Shown piece by piece: positions 47,953 to 58,490 of a DNA stretch of 64,000 nt. Numbering within the stretch: position 1 is the stretch's first letter; each line of letters begins with the position of its first letter. The stretch is taken from contig NZ_JNAW01000002.1 in assembly GCF_000760215.1 (NCBI RefSeq), positions 62,001-126,000 on the forward strand. The letters are read 5' to 3'. The notes beneath the pieces were generated by a model. It was not told where the DNA came from, ran no database searches, and saw nothing but the letters and a program-made list of their open reading frames with translations. Source of the DNA: Prochlorococcus sp. MIT 0603 (GTDB taxonomy: Bacteria; Cyanobacteriota; Cyanobacteriia; PCC-6307; Cyanobiaceae). The position numbers and the translations under genes are program-made.

Positions 47953-49494
47953 TTGGCTAATTCAGCTTGGCTCCAATTGGGTAAATATCTTCGCGAGACA
48001 CAATTGCTTGGATCTATTCATAGCTGTCTTTATTGGGATCAAAATGCTTCTATGCCCAAGCGAGGAGCTTCATGGCGAGGAGAACAATTAGGTTTGATTG
48101 CTAAGTTTTTACATGCTCGACAAAGTAGTAATGAGTTTGAAGACTTAATAGAGGGCGCGAAAGATGAACTAAGAGAATCAACTCATTTGGAGGGAAAGGA
48201 TTCTTTCGAGAAAAAAAGAAATTTAGATTTATTGGATTTGGAGTTAACACGACAAAAGAAGCTTGATTCCGAATTGGTTGTTCATTTAGCTGCTGCTCAA
48301 ACAGAGGGGTACTCACTTTGGCAAGAAGCAAGATCTAGCAATGATTACGCAAGGTTTGCTCCTGCATTGAAGAAGTTAATACATCTCAGAAAAGAACAAT
48401 CTAGCCAATTGGATGAGCCTCGTAGTTGTTGGGAAACACTTGCTCAACCTTATGAGCCTGATTTAACAATCAACCGATTAAATGAATTATTTGAACCACT
48501 TAGGCATCGCTTGCCTGATTTAATAGCTGAAGTTAAAAACTCTTCTCAGCCAAATTCTTTGAATTGGGACTTAGAAGAAAAATCCCAACATAAGCTCTGT
48601 GAACGCTTGCTGGATGAATGGGGAAGAGATGAAAATATAACTCGTGTAGCTCGTTCTCCTCATCCATTCTCTATAACTCTTGGGCCAAAAGACTTTAGAC
48701 TCACAACTCGGGTAGTAACGGGTCAGCCATTTTCCTGTTTTTTAGCTACTGCACATGAATGGGGACATTCCCTGTATGAACAAGGCTTGCCTTCTCATTC
48801 TCATCAGTGGTTCTCATGGCCTTTAGGCCAAGCCACCTCTATGGCTGTTCATGAAAGTCAGTCGCTCTTTTGGGAAAATAGAGTTGCAAGAAGTAGAGAA
48901 TTTTCAGAACGTTTTTGGAAGTATTTTCATGCTGAGGGAGCCCCTTTAAATAGTGGATTTGATCTTTGGAGGGCAATGAATCCACTTGCTCCAGGCCTAA
49001 ATCGTGTTGAGGCCGATGAGCTTAGTTATGGCATACATATATTGATTAGGACTGATCTTGAGATTGCTTTGCTTGAAGAAGGACTAGATGTTTGGGATTT
49101 ACCTAATGAATGGAATAAGAGATATAAAGATCTGCTTGGAATAACTCCTTTAAATGATTCAGAGGGATGTTTGCAAGATGTTCATTGGAGTGAAGGCTCT
49201 TTTGGCTATTTCCCTTCTTATTTGCTTGGTCACTTAATAAGCGCTCAACTTTCTGAAGCAATGTCTGTTTCTCTTAATGATGAAGGAATAGAAGGCAAAG
49301 ATCCTCTTGGTGAATGTATTCGAGAAGGTAATGAAATTAAGCTTTTAGAATGGTTAAGAAGAGAAGTTCATCACTATGGCAGACAGGTTAACGCTGAAGG
49401 ACTTGTTGAGAAAGTAACAGGAAAGCCTCTTTCAAGTGAAGCATTTTTGAATTATTTAGAGAAAAAATTAGAGATGCTTACTTGTACCTCTTAA
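47953..49494 (+). CDS. M32 family metallocarboxypeptidase
   Basis: Zinc carboxypeptidase Taq-type. The zinc motif HEWGHSLYE (residues about 273-281) and the Glu ligand region VHESQSLFWENRV are clear; the protein also has YWDQNASMPKRGASWRGEQ near the N-terminus and PNEWNKRYKDLLGI and SEGSFGYFPSYLLGHLISAQL later, typical of the family. 513 residues. The start is TTG at 47953; no better ATG is near. It releases C-terminal residues from peptides, probably in peptide turnover. Confidence 0.94.
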   Translation: MANSAWLQLGKYLRETQLLGSIHSCLYWDQNASMPKRGASWRGEQLGLIAKFLHARQSSNEFEDLIEGAKDELRESTHLEGKDSFEKKRNLDLLDLELTRQKKLDSELVVHLAAAQTEGYSLWQEARSSNDYARFAPALKKLIHLRKEQSSQLDEPRSCWETLAQPYEPDLTINRLNELFEPLRHRLPDLIAEVKNSSQPNSLNWDLEEKSQHKLCERLLDEWGRDENITRVARSPHPFSITLGPKDFRLTTRVVTGQPFSCFLATAHEWGHSLYEQGLPSHSHQWFSWPLGQATSMAVHESQSLFWENRVARSREFSERFWKYFHAEGAPLNSGFDLWRAMNPLAPGLNRVEADELSYGIHILIRTDLEIALLEEGLDVWDLPNEWNKRYKDLLGITPLNDSEGCLQDVHWSEGSFGYFPSYLLGHLISAQLSEAMSVSLNDEGIEGKDPLGECIREGNEIKLLEWLRREVHHYGRQVNAEGLVEKVTGKPLSSEAFLNYLEKKLEMLTCTS

Positions 49495-49521
49495 GATGCC
49501 ACTTGTAAATAATCTTCCTTT

Positions 49522-50109
49522 ATGGCCAATCTTGATCAACCACCTAGTCGCAGCATGAGCAATTTGCTGCATGTTTTGCCTGCTTTTGCCGATGAAGTAA
49601 CCCTTAGAGTTAATACTATTGTTGAATTGAATTCTAATACTATTAATAAATATGAGTTGATTACCGAAACAGGACATTTAAAGCTTGACCGAGTCGGCTT
49701 TTCCTCTTTGGCTTATCCATTTGCTTATGGATGTATACCTCGTACTTGGGATGAAGATGGGGATCCTTTAGATATTGAAATTGTTGGCGTGACTGAACCA
49801 TTGGTTCCTGGTTCTATTGTTGAAGCAAGAATAATTGGTGTTATGACCTTTGATGATGGTGGAGAGGTTGATGACAAGGTTATTGCTGTGATTGCTGACG
49901 ATAAACGTATGGACCATATAACTAATTACAAGATGCTGGGTGAGCATTGGATTAAAGAAACTACTTATTATTGGGAGCATTATAAAGATCTTAAAAAACC
50001 AGGTACTTGCAGGGTCAATGGTTTTTTTGGAATTGAAAAAGCTATCGAAATTATTAAAACTTGTGAGAGGCGATATCTTGCAGAAATTGACCCGAAGTTA
50101 ATAAATTAG
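49522..50109 (+). CDS. ppa: Inorganic pyrophosphatase
   Basis: Soluble family I pyrophosphatase, hydrolysing PPi made in biosynthesis. The signature [13 protein letters not shown] carries the metal-binding Asp residues; [14 protein letters not shown] and [11 protein letters not shown] are also typical. 195 residues. The N-terminus is longer than E. coli Ppa by about 15 polar residues. It follows the M32 gene by 27 bp and overlaps hemC by 4 bp tail to tail. Confidence 0.96.
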   Translation: MANLDQPPSRSMSNLLHVLPAFADEVTLRVNTIVELNSNTINKYELITETGHLKLDRVGFSSLAYPFAYGCIPRTWDEDGDPLDIEIVGVTEPLVPGSIVEARIIGVMTFDDGGEVDDKVIAVIADDKRMDHITNYKMLGEHWIKETTYYWEHYKDLKKPGTCRVNGFFGIEKAIEIIKTCERRYLAEIDPKLIN

Positions 50110-51053
50110 CCTCTTGCTTCTTTGAAGATAATTTCTAATATCTCCATAGCTCCTTGCGATTTAAGAGTATTAGCTAACTCTACTCCTATCTTTTCTGGTT
50201 GGGATGCAATCCCTTTGGCACTATCTCTTATCAGTTGTTTCCCATCAAGGCTTGCAACCATTCCTGTAAGGATTAACTGGTTGCCCTCTAGCTTGCTATT
50301 GACTCCAATCGGAACTTGACACCCGCCTTCAAGTTCTTTTAGAAATGCTCTTTCCGCAATGCATCTTTGAGCAGTTTCTTTGTGCTCAAGGATTTTGATA
50401 GTTTCAAGAACCTCTTGATTATCTTTTAGACATTCAATGCCTAAAGCCCCTTGACCTACAGCATGTAGCGAGATTTCGCTGGGGATTAATTGGTGTATTC
50501 GGTCCCCAAATCCTAGTCTTGTCAAGCCAGCTGCGGCAAGGATCAAGCAGTCGTAAGAACCTGAATCGAGCTTTTCGAGTCTGGTAATAACATTGCCACG
50601 AACATCTTTAAAAATAAGATCAGGGTAGTGATGCCTAAGTTGTGCTAAACGTCTTAATGAGCTTGTTCCTATTATTGAACCTGGAGGGAGCTCGCTCAGT
50701 TGGTATTTCTGGAATTTTTTGTTTACGACCAATGCATCCGCAGGGTCTTCTCTTTTTGTAATACAACCAAGCATTAATCCTTCTGGAAGTTCAGTTGGTA
50801 AATCTTTTAAGGAATGAACAGCAATATCGGCTCGTCCAACAAGCATTTGAGCTTCAAGCTCTTTAGTGAAAAGTCCTTTGTCTCCAATTTTTGCTAGAGC
50901 CACGTCTAGAATCTTGTCACCTTGGGTGGCCATAGCCTCTATTGAGATATCAATGCTGGGGCAGGCTTTTTGAAGCTCTTCTTTTACCCAGTTTGTTTGG
51001 ACCATGGCTAGTTGGCTGCGTCGTGAGGCAATACGCAATTGTTCTAGAGCCAT
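50106..51053 (-). CDS. hemC: Porphobilinogen deaminase (hydroxymethylbilane synthase)
   Basis: Builds the linear tetrapyrrole from four porphobilinogens. The N-terminus [18 protein letters not shown] and the segments [29 protein letters not shown] and [16 protein letters not shown] are standard. The dipyrromethane cysteine is in [14 protein letters not shown]. 315 residues. The 176 bp upstream hold nothing obvious before the rpoD stop. It may be cotranscribed with rpoD, which precedes it on the same strand. Confidence 0.97.
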   Translation of the reverse strand: MALEQLRIASRRSQLAMVQTNWVKEELQKACPSIDISIEAMATQGDKILDVALAKIGDKGLFTKELEAQMLVGRADIAVHSLKDLPTELPEGLMLGCITKREDPADALVVNKKFQKYQLSELPPGSIIGTSSLRRLAQLRHHYPDLIFKDVRGNVITRLEKLDSGSYDCLILAAAGLTRLGFGDRIHQLIPSEISLHAVGQGALGIECLKDNQEVLETIKILEHKETAQRCIAERAFLKELEGGCQVPIGVNSKLEGNQLILTGMVASLDGKQLIRDSAKGIASQPEKIGVELANTLKSQGAMEILEIIFKEARG

Positions 51054-51230
51054 TAGTAATTTTTATTATTTTATTACCTTACTCATGAGAGCAGCCTTCT
51101 GTAAGCCTATTGGACATACGTTATTAGTCTGATGTTTGCTTTCTCAGCTTTTATTCACTTTCAGTTATCGATTTAAGTATTCTTTTGATTTTTAATTATT
51201 TATTTCAGGGCGTATATGACCACAAGGCTT

Positions 51231-52502
51231 TTACTTGATGTATTCCTTGAGGACGCCATTCCGATTTGGGTGACGTAGCTTTCGTAGTGCTTTTGCTTCA
51301 ATCTGTCGGATTCTTTCTCGAGTTACATCAAAGATTTGTCCAATCTCTTCGAGAGTTTTCATGCGCCCGTCATCAAGTCCATAACGTAATCTCAATACAT
51401 CTCTTTCTCTAGGGCTAAGAGTTGCAAGAACCCCCTCTAGATCTTCTCTGAGGAGGGTTTTTGCTACGTCTAATTCAGGATTTTCTGAATCGGACTCAAT
51501 AAAGTCGCCCAGGCGTGAATCTTCTTCCTTCCCAATAGGAGTCTCAAGTGATATGGGTAGTTGTGCGCTTTTGGCTATGAATCGAAGCTTTTCTATTGTC
51601 ATTTCCATGCTTTCTGCAATTTCTTCTTCACTTGGTTTCCTTCCAAACTCTTGGCTAAGAACTTTTGTGGTTTTTTTGATTCTTGAAATCGTTTCATATA
51701 GGTGTACAGGAAGTCTTATTGTGCGACTTTGATCTGCAATGGCTCTCGTGATTGCCTGACGAATCCACCAAGTTGCATAAGTGGAAAATTTATAGCCTTT
51801 TTCATGATCAAATTTCTCAGCAGCACGAATTAATCCCAAGCTTCCTTCTTGAATTAGATCTTGGAAAGAAAGGCCTCTATTCATATATTTTTTTGCTATA
51901 GACACTACTAATCTGAGGTTTGATTGCACCATCTTTTCTTTTGCGCGTCTGGCAAGCATTAACCTTCGACGGAATCTGGCCATTGGCATGTTTACTAAGG
52001 CTGCCCATTCCTTTTTAGTTGGATAATGGCCATGCTCACTTTCAAATTGAATAGCAAGTTCTTCTAAATGCAAAAGATCCGCAATTTTTCGAGCAAGTTC
52101 AATTTCTTCGTCAGGCCTAAGTAGTCTTATCCGGCCAATCTCTTGTAAATAAACTCTTATGGAGTCTTCTGTATAGACGCCTTTCGGCCCAAGCTTGATG
52201 CTGGCCAAGGCTTTGTCTTTATCACTGAGTTCGCTAAGAAGTGAGTCGTTTTGTAATTCTAATTCAGAGTCAGGGACGCTTGGGTTGTTATTTGCATCAT
52301 TTGCATTTAGCAGATCATCTGCAGCAAGCTCTAGATCTTTATCGATTTTATTTGTAATAACTGTTTTTTTCTTTGGCTTTGTTTTCCTTTGAGTTTTCTG
52401 GTTTTCATTAGAAGTGTTTTTAAGAACGCTTTTAGCTTTCTTGGTTTTAGTTGCTTTAGTCTCTTCCTTGGCAACAGTTTCTGGAGAGGTGACAGGGGAC
52501 AT
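51231..52502 (-). CDS. rpoD: RNA polymerase principal sigma factor (RpoD/SigA)
   Basis: Group 1 sigma-70. Region 1.2 is [22 protein letters not shown]; region 2 has [39 protein letters not shown] and [19 protein letters not shown]; region 4 has [22 protein letters not shown]. 423 residues. The N-terminal 100 residues are a low-complexity Lys/Thr/Asn stretch in place of a conserved region 1.1, which is usual for cyanobacterial SigA. Its upstream region borders the GC-rich structured locus. Confidence 0.96.
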   Translation of the reverse strand: MSPVTSPETVAKEETKATKTKKAKSVLKNTSNENQKTQRKTKPKKKTVITNKIDKDLELAADDLLNANDANNNPSVPDSELELQNDSLLSELSDKDKALASIKLGPKGVYTEDSIRVYLQEIGRIRLLRPDEEIELARKIADLLHLEELAIQFESEHGHYPTKKEWAALVNMPMARFRRRLMLARRAKEKMVQSNLRLVVSIAKKYMNRGLSFQDLIQEGSLGLIRAAEKFDHEKGYKFSTYATWWIRQAITRAIADQSRTIRLPVHLYETISRIKKTTKVLSQEFGRKPSEEEIAESMEMTIEKLRFIAKSAQLPISLETPIGKEEDSRLGDFIESDSENPELDVAKTLLREDLEGVLATLSPRERDVLRLRYGLDDGRMKTLEEIGQIFDVTRERIRQIEAKALRKLRHPNRNGVLKEYIK

Positions 52503-52878
52503 TTTTAAAGAAGCAAAAAGGACAAAAATCTCTAAATATATTTATTTTTCTTACTTGTTTGATCTCGGTAACAATTTACTTAAGATTGAAAATGTCTAAA
52601 TTTAAAACAAAAGTCAAATAACCTCTGATTGGTAAATGTACTTATTGAAAATAAAGACAATGAACCTTTATGAAATTGTGAAATGAAAAAGGGTTTTGCG
52701 ATTAGTACAGAATTGTTAGGGGCTTTCGTAGGCAGGCTTGGGATCCCTGGGGGCTTCCCCCAGGTTGCCGAGCTTCTTACCTTCCCTCTGAACAGGAATT
52801 CTGTATTGTTCAGATAACAGCATTATGCTGTAACTCTTTAAGTTTATGAAAATTTTCTGAAGTAGGCAACTGTTTTCT
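52503..52878. other. Divergent intergenic region rpoD/priA
   Basis: 376 bases. It contains the rod-like GC-rich structure at 52706-52805, a second inverted repeat CTGAACA...TGTTCAG at 52788-52813, and a small hairpin ACAGCA-TTA-TGCTGT at 52817-52831. The rest is AT-rich and should carry the rpoD promoter and the priA leader. Confidence 0.6.
52706..52805. ncRNA. Candidate structured RNA: 100-nt rod-like hairpin
   Basis: Successive pairing blocks nest from outside to inside: TACAGAATT/AATTCTGTA (52706-52714 with 52797-52805), GTT/AAC, AGGGG/TCCCT, GTAGG/CTTAC, GCTTGG/CCGAGC, and the apical CCTGGGGG/CCCCCAGG around a CTT loop (52746-52764). About 36 base pairs, including G-U pairs, in 100 nt. 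It is much more GC-rich than its flanks. The size recalls 4.5S SRP or 6S RNA, but I do not see the conserved SRP apical loop motif on either strand. Strand unknown. Confidence 0.5.
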
Positions 52879-55137
52879 ATGCGAATTAAGGAAATAGATG
52901 TATGGCTTGATGTTGGCAGAGAAGGCCGTTGCTTTAGTTATCTTGATTCTGATGACTTAGGTGTAGGTGTTGGAGACATTGTTCTAGTGAGTCTAAAAGG
53001 AAGAGCAATGCATGGACTTGCGGTAAAGGTTAAAGACCTTTTGCCATCTTCAAGAGTCAAGAATGAAGAGCAAGAAGGGAAATTTGTAATGAGCAATATT
53101 CAAGCCCTTGTTCAAAAAGCAGCAGTGGAATCTAGCTGGAGAGAGTGGATCGAATCCTCGGCTCAGAAGTGCCATGTTGCCCCTTTGAAGATGCTTAAGA
53201 CGGCATTGCCACCTGGTTGGTTTGGCCAGGTGAAGGATAAGAACTTTGAACCAAAAAGCTTGTTTTGGATTTCTTTAAATACTTTGAATGCTTCTCTTGG
53301 AGAACTTTCTTCTAGGCAAAAAGATTTAAAGGAATTTATATTAAATAATGGAGGAGGAGTCTGGCAGCAAAAACTTCTGTCAAATGGATTCTCTTTCTCT
53401 TTTGTAAAAGCATCTCTTCAGAGTGGGTTAATTATTCGACAGAAGCGCTTTGTTATTGATAAGAGCAAGTTGACAACAGTTAAAGAGGGTTTGCCCTCTA
53501 GTCACATATCATCATCACGCTGTCTGACTAATGAGCAAAAAAGTGCATTGCAACTTTTTGAAGAGCAATTGCCTGGTTCTGCTCTTCTGCTATGGGGAGT
53601 TACTGGCTCTGGTAAAACCGAGGTTTATTTACAAATAGCAGAAAGAGAGTTGTCAAGAGGTAGACATTGTTTAATTCTTACACCTGAAATCGGATTAATC
53701 CCTCAACTTGTAGATAGATGTGTTAGCCGTTTTGGATCACATGTACTTGAATATCATAGTGGGTGCACTGAAAAACAAAGGGTTTCTGTATGGCAAAAGA
53801 TTTTAGGAGCTGATAGTCCATTTGTTGTAGTTGGTACTAGGTCGTCCATTTTTCTCCCTTTATTCCCTTTGGGCTTAATTGTCCTTGATGAGGAACATGA
53901 TAGTTCTTATAAGCAAGAGTCGCCAATGCCTTGTTATCACGCAAGAGAATTAGCGTTAGACCGTGCCAAAAAGACTGGAGCAAAAGTGGTCTTGGGAAGT
54001 GCTACTCCATCACTTGTTACATGGAAAAACCTAGTACCTCAAGGTACGATCTCCTTGGCCAGGTTAACTCGCCGGATAGCTGACAAACCGTTGCCATCAG
54101 TTGTAGTTGTAGATATGCGACAAGAGTTAGCGGATGGACATAGGCAATTGCTAAGCAGGCCTTTAATTGATCAACTCTCTTTATTGGAAAATTCAGAAGA
54201 TCAAGCTGTTATATTAGTGCCAAGGAGAGGCTACAACAGCTTTTTAAGTTGCCGTAGTTGTGGAGATGTAGTGCAGTGTCCGAATTGCGATGTGTCTCTA
54301 ACAGTTCATCAAGACCCACGTGGAAATAAATGGTTGAGATGTCATTGGTGTGACCATCGTGCAAGTATTGGTGTTAAGTGCAAGGAGTGTGGCTCAAATG
54401 CTTTTAAACCATTTGGGGCTGGGACACAACGCGTGATGGAGCATCTGGAGAGGGAGTTGAAAGGGTTAAGGCTGTTGCGATTTGATAGAGACACTACTCG
54501 TGGTCGAGATGGACACAGGCACCTATTAACTAAATTTGCTTCGGGCGAGGCCGATGTCCTTATTGGGACTCAAATGTTAGCGAAAGGCATGGATTTGCCA
54601 AGAGTTACTCTGGCAGTGGTGCTTGCTGCTGATGGGCTCTTGCACCGACCTGATTTGTTTGCAGAGGAACAAGCGTTGCAACTTTTCTTGCAATTAGCGG
54701 GTAGGGCAGGAAGAGGTGAAAAACCTGGCAAAGTTCTTGTTCAAACTTATTCACCAGATCACCCTGTTATCCGTCATCTTGTCGATGGAAGCTATGAGGA
54801 TTTCCTGAAAAAAGAATCTGTATTGAGGAGTAATGCAAGCTTAGTTCCTTACAGTCGGGCCTGTTTGATCCGAGTGTCAGGAGAATCGCCGTCTTTAACT
54901 GCAACTTCCGCAACGGCGATCGCCGAATGTATACGCCCTAAATGTAATGAAACTGGATGGATCCTTTTAGGACCTTCCCCTGCATTGGTTGAGAAGGTGG
55001 CAAGAAAAAGTCGATGGCAACTATTGCTTCATGGGCCAGAGGGAAGTCCTTTGCCTTTACCGCAAGGGGGTGAACTTTGGGAATGTCTCCCAAAAGGTGT
55101 CAATTTGTCGATTGACCCTGATCCTATTCAGCTTTAA
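52879..55137 (+). CDS. priA: Primosomal protein N' (PriA helicase)
   Basis: DNA helicase that restarts stalled replication forks. Walker A is LLWGVTGSGKTEVYLQIA around residue 235; the Walker B variant is IVLDEEHDSSYKQESP; GSATPSLVTW follows. Zinc-binding cysteines are in CRSCGDVVQCPNCDVSLTVH and CHWCDHRASIGVKCKECGS. C-terminal helicase segments include MLAKGMDLPRVTLAVVLAAD and QLAGRAGRGEKPGKVLVQTY. 752 residues. N-terminal 3'-DNA-binding domain is diverged. Confidence 0.96.
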   Translation: MRIKEIDVWLDVGREGRCFSYLDSDDLGVGVGDIVLVSLKGRAMHGLAVKVKDLLPSSRVKNEEQEGKFVMSNIQALVQKAAVESSWREWIESSAQKCHVAPLKMLKTALPPGWFGQVKDKNFEPKSLFWISLNTLNASLGELSSRQKDLKEFILNNGGGVWQQKLLSNGFSFSFVKASLQSGLIIRQKRFVIDKSKLTTVKEGLPSSHISSSRCLTNEQKSALQLFEEQLPGSALLLWGVTGSGKTEVYLQIAERELSRGRHCLILTPEIGLIPQLVDRCVSRFGSHVLEYHSGCTEKQRVSVWQKILGADSPFVVVGTRSSIFLPLFPLGLIVLDEEHDSSYKQESPMPCYHARELALDRAKKTGAKVVLGSATPSLVTWKNLVPQGTISLARLTRRIADKPLPSVVVVDMRQELADGHRQLLSRPLIDQLSLLENSEDQAVILVPRRGYNSFLSCRSCGDVVQCPNCDVSLTVHQDPRGNKWLRCHWCDHRASIGVKCKECGSNAFKPFGAGTQRVMEHLERELKGLRLLRFDRDTTRGRDGHRHLLTKFASGEADVLIGTQMLAKGMDLPRVTLAVVLAADGLLHRPDLFAEEQALQLFLQLAGRAGRGEKPGKVLVQTYSPDHPVIRHLVDGSYEDFLKKESVLRSNASLVPYSRACLIRVSGESPSLTATSATAIAECIRPKCNETGWILLGPSPALVEKVARKSRWQLLLHGPEGSPLPLPQGGELWECLPKGVNLSIDPDPIQL

Positions 55138-55154
55138 TTTAAATATTTTTGAGT

Positions 55155-56249
55155 TTATGGAGGCAATTCAGGAAAACCAAACCCTAGTTGAAGCCTTAGG
55201 TTTTGAATAATGATGCTTAATATCATTATCAATATGATAACAATAGTGCCTATCCCAAGTTGACTCCAATGCCATTGCACTAGAGACAGCGTATTCATAG
55301 AGCCTTGCTGAAGAATCCACTTGATATAATTGTTCTCAAGAGTCACGGCTATAGGCTGACTTTTTGGTAGTGTTTTGCTAGATGCTGATTTAATAGAAAT
55401 TGTAAGATTTAGGCCTGGTATCTCGGGGAGTTGCCTGAGATCAATGTCTAAATTCAGATGCTGCTCTATTCCTATTAGCCAATTCTTTTCAACTAAATTA
55501 AGGTTACTTTTTGGAACTTGAAAATCCGAAAGCTCTGCAGCAATAGCAATTGTATCTTTGAATAGAGTGTTTGCATCTCTAGAACTGAGTACAGGAGAGC
55601 TGACTCTTTGCTTGCCATCCTCATAGGTCTCTATCTCTAATCTTGGCTGTAATTTTTTTAGTGATGATTGGAAATCTTCTTGCCATGGCAGTAATCTGTT
55701 GGAATTGCTTTCAATATCCCAATTCATTGTCATGTGATCTGCACCTTTCATCTCTATTTTGGTGGTAAATTTGACGCAACCACTAAGAAATATAGATAAA
55801 AGGAGGAAGAAGACTAGACTTAAAATAGTAAACCCTGCTTTTAAATGCTTTGTTGGACCAGTAGGCGGATTAATGTTATCTGGTTTAGAATTTGTATTGC
55901 TAAAAGCTTTCACGCCTGTTAAGGGGGTATCAAGATTTAGTTTGGGAATAGTAACAGACCAATCGCTAGGTCTTTCTAGTGAAGGGGATTTTAGAATTGA
56001 AAGGAACTGTTTTGCCTGTTGACGAATGGAATGATTGCTATGTTTAGTTAGTATTTCAGAGATAGCAATAGCACGTTGATTATCACCCTTCCCAATCAAG
56101 GCTGTAATCATTAATATGGCAACTTGAGCATCATTATCTTTTTGAAATGAGTTGCCTTCTAAAAGTGACTCTAGTGTAGAGAGACATTCTTTATATGCCC
56201 CTTTAGCTAAAGCGAGTTCAGCTAGCTTGAGAGTCGCTTCCCGACTCAT
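55155..56249 (-). CDS. DUF3153-type membrane lipoprotein-like protein with N-terminal TPR region
   Basis: A 364-residue protein. The first 110 residues are TPR-like helices (LAELALAKGAYKECLSTLESLL, GDNQRAIAISEILTKHS), followed by a linker and a hydrophobic segment (TILSLVFFLLLSIFLSGC) and a domain matching cyanobacterial DUF3153 (KFTTKIEMKGADHMTMNWDIE). A C-terminal transmembrane helix ends it. Function unknown. It follows argB by 3 bp in the same transcript. The TPR-DUF3153 order may be a fusion. Confidence 0.75.
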   Translation of the reverse strand: MSREATLKLAELALAKGAYKECLSTLESLLEGNSFQKDNDAQVAILMITALIGKGDNQRAIAISEILTKHSNHSIRQQAKQFLSILKSPSLERPSDWSVTIPKLNLDTPLTGVKAFSNTNSKPDNINPPTGPTKHLKAGFTILSLVFFLLLSIFLSGCVKFTTKIEMKGADHMTMNWDIESNSNRLLPWQEDFQSSLKKLQPRLEIETYEDGKQRVSSPVLSSRDANTLFKDTIAIAAELSDFQVPKSNLNLVEKNWLIGIEQHLNLDIDLRQLPEIPGLNLTISIKSASSKTLPKSQPIAVTLENNYIKWILQQGSMNTLSLVQWHWSQLGIGTIVIILIMILSIIIQNLRLQLGFGFPELPP

Positions 56250-56252
56250 TCT

Positions 56253-57176
56253 TTAACCTCGACCAACAATCATCGTTCCAATACCCTTATCAGTAAATAC
56301 CTCTAACAGCAGAGCGTGAGGGATGCGACCATCGATGATATGTGCAGCAGCAACACCTTGTGCTAATGCTCTTATACAGCATTCAGTTTTTGGCTTCATT
56401 CCGCCATGAACAATACCTTCCTTGATAAGTGTACGAATCTCATGTAGACGTGCTTTTCGTATTAGTGTTGAAGTATCGCCCTGATCTCTCAATACACCTA
56501 AAGTATCTGTTAGTAGAATGATCTTTTCTGCACCGATGGCTGCAGCAACTTCGCCAGCCACAGTATCGGCATTGATATTGTAATTAGTACCATCTGGAGA
56601 TGTTGAAACGCTGGAGATTACAGGTATGTATCCTTTGGCAAGTAGGGGCTCAATTACATCAGGGTTAACTCTTGCTACTTCGCCAACTAGCCCATGTTTC
56701 CCATCGCCTAAAGGCCGTGCTTCTATCAATCCGCCATCTATTCCACATAGGCCTACTGATGAGGCCCCTACTTGGTTTATACCATTGACTATTTGTTTGT
56801 TTACTCTTCCAATAAGGACCATCCCTACTACATCCATAGTTGCCGAGTCGGTGACTCTTAATCCATCACGAAATTCACTGTTGATATTCAGCTTTGATAA
56901 CCATTGATTAATTTCAGGACCTCCTCCATGAATAACTACTGGTTTTGCTCCAACGCTTGAAAGCAAAGCTATATCACGAAATACTGCTTCCTGTAGAGAG
57001 CTTTTGGACATAGCTGAACCGCCATATTTAATAACTATTCGACGTCCAGCAAATTTTTGTATATAGGGCAGTGCTTCGCTTAACACTGAAACTCTTACTG
57101 CATCATTTTGGTCATGATGCATTTGTGAGGCGTCAATTTTTTCTGAGGTTAGATTATTGGGATCCATTTTTTTCAT
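56253..57176 (-). CDS. argB: Acetylglutamate kinase
   Basis: Second enzyme of arginine synthesis, regulated by PII in cyanobacteria. Core segments are [63 protein letters not shown] and [26 protein letters not shown]. The start is uncertain: ATG at 57176 (MKKMDPNN) is preferred over 57224, which lies further inside the upstream gene; MHHDQNDAV at 57122 is a further option. It overlaps the DUF2854 gene by 23 bp, so they are coupled. Confidence 0.94.
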   Translation of the reverse strand: MKKMDPNNLTSEKIDASQMHHDQNDAVRVSVLSEALPYIQKFAGRRIVIKYGGSAMSKSSLQEAVFRDIALLSSVGAKPVVIHGGGPEINQWLSKLNINSEFRDGLRVTDSATMDVVGMVLIGRVNKQIVNGINQVGASSVGLCGIDGGLIEARPLGDGKHGLVGEVARVNPDVIEPLLAKGYIPVISSVSTSPDGTNYNINADTVAGEVAAAIGAEKIILLTDTLGVLRDQGDTSTLIRKARLHEIRTLIKEGIVHGGMKPKTECCIRALAQGVAAAHIIDGRIPHALLLEVFTDKGIGTMIVGRG

Positions 57177-57726
57177 TACTTTCTGTGATATTTGGTTTTG
57201 GAAGAAGTTCCAGAATAAGTTCATCTTCAGTCTCGGAGAGAATATTTGCAGTTAAATTTTTTGCAAAAAATCTACCTAAGCGATCTTGTTGTGATTGCCA
57301 TTTTTCTAGAGGGACGCCACGAAAATTAAATTTCATACGAACTCCAAAGTTCTCTTCTGTTTCGATTAATGCAATTTCAATTAATTGAGGAGGCTTGTTG
57401 TCATCCCACAGCTTAAGTGCTTGAAGAGATGTTTCAAGATGAGCTCTTTGTCCATACTTGAACCTTGTTACGTCTCCTATAAGATTTTCAAGCTCTTTAG
57501 GGCCTTTTATCTTTAATTTGTTTAGCTCTGATGAAGATATTAAACTTCTAGCAGGGTTTAATTCGGAGTTTTTCAATGCTAGGCCTATAAGAAGAATAGG
57601 TACTCCATAAAAAAATGTAGGAACGCTTAAGTTTGTTGCGTCGTTAAAGTAAGAAATGAGTCCAGTTATTGCAAGAATTGCCCCTGCAATGGAAATTATA
57701 CTTGCTGGTGAAAATTGTTTTTTCAT
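57154..57726 (-). CDS. DUF2854 membrane protein
   Basis: A 190-residue cyanobacterial/plastid family protein. Two transmembrane segments lie near the N-terminus ([20 protein letters not shown] and [20 protein letters not shown]). The remainder is a soluble domain with [22 protein letters not shown] and [20 protein letters not shown], the family hallmark. The function is unknown. It lies upstream of argB and overlaps its start, and diverges from the small gene at 57782. Confidence 0.8.
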   Translation of the reverse strand: MKKQFSPASIISIAGAILAITGLISYFNDATNLSVPTFFYGVPILLIGLALKNSELNPARSLISSSELNKLKIKGPKELENLIGDVTRFKYGQRAHLETSLQALKLWDDNKPPQLIEIALIETEENFGVRMKFNFRGVPLEKWQSQQDRLGRFFAKNLTANILSETEDELILELLPKPNITESNEKNGSQ

Positions 57727-57781
57727 GGTTGTAATTTTGGCTTTCTAGGCCTTAAGTTTTTTGTATGAGGAAAAAACTGTT

Positions 57782-57973
57782 ATGGCTTCATTAGGTAAAC
57801 AATCTATTGATCTTCAGGAGCTTATAGAGCTTTTGAATGAAGATAGGGCATTAATCTTAGAGAAAATTGACCAAGGATACTGGCCAGAAATGAGGCAAGA
57901 TCTTGCAGCTTTGGAAAGGGAATTAGGACAGTTCTTGGAATTAGCCTCGAAGAGATTAGAACATACTGAATGA
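57782..57973 (+). CDS. Small hypothetical helical protein
   Basis: A 63-residue acidic protein starting MASLGKQSIDLQELIELLNED, with a coiled-coil-like remainder (EMRQDLAALERELGQFLELASKRL). I recognise no characterised family. The start is the ATG at 57782; a TTG at 57761 would add seven residues. The DNA-polymerase- or ribosome-linked role one could guess from ssb next door is not supported. Conserved helical content suggests it is real. Confidence 0.6.
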   Translation: MASLGKQSIDLQELIELLNEDRALILEKIDQGYWPEMRQDLAALERELGQFLELASKRLEHTE

Positions 57974-57988
57974 GAAAGTACAGTAGGC

Positions 57989-58462
57989 TTAAAATGGAAT
58001 ATCGTCAGTATCAGGGATTAGAGGGGAACTGTTCCAGGTGACAGAGTCATTGTCACTTTTAGGGTTTTCAGGCTCCTTAGAAGTAAGTGCATTTAAGGAA
58101 GGTGAATCATTACTAGGAACTTGATTCGGAGATGTTTTGTTAGGTGAGATTGTTCCCTTAGGAGTTGATGAATGGATTTTTGAAAGAGTGAACTCTGCTC
58201 TTTTTTCTTTGGATCCGTCTTGTCTTGGGACTGTGTTCATCCTTAGACGGCCTTCAATTATAAGTCTTTGACCTATCTGTACATGGCTTTGAAGATCTTG
58301 AGCTAAGTTCCCCCATCCAACTACTTTAATTGAGCCTGGAGGATCATCAGCTCGAAAACCATCAAATTCAACGTCCATTTCTGCTATTGCAGTTTGATTG
58401 TCTTGGGTGTAACGGATCGTTGGCGCTACTTTGACTGTGACTTCAAGTAAGCAGTGATTCAT
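57989..58462 (-). CDS. ssb: Single-stranded DNA-binding protein
   Basis: OB-fold protein of 157 residues. The OB strands are ATIRYTQDNQ-like, with AEMDVEFDGF, SIKVVGWGNLAQDLQSHVQIGQRLIIEGRL as the conserved centre. The C-terminal linker is low in complexity (Ser, Pro, Asn rich) and ends DTDDIPF, the acidic tip that recruits repair and replication proteins including PriA. It is a divergent relative of the plastid Ycf41-type SSB. It is 13 bp divergent from cobK. Confidence 0.9.
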   Translation of the reverse strand: MNHCLLEVTVKVAPTIRYTQDNQTAIAEMDVEFDGFRADDPPGSIKVVGWGNLAQDLQSHVQIGQRLIIEGRLRMNTVPRQDGSKEKRAEFTLSKIHSSTPKGTISPNKTSPNQVPSNDSPSLNALTSKEPENPKSDNDSVTWNSSPLIPDTDDIPF

Positions 58463-58490
58463 TTTCTTTCATGCTGTGAGAGCTATCTTG

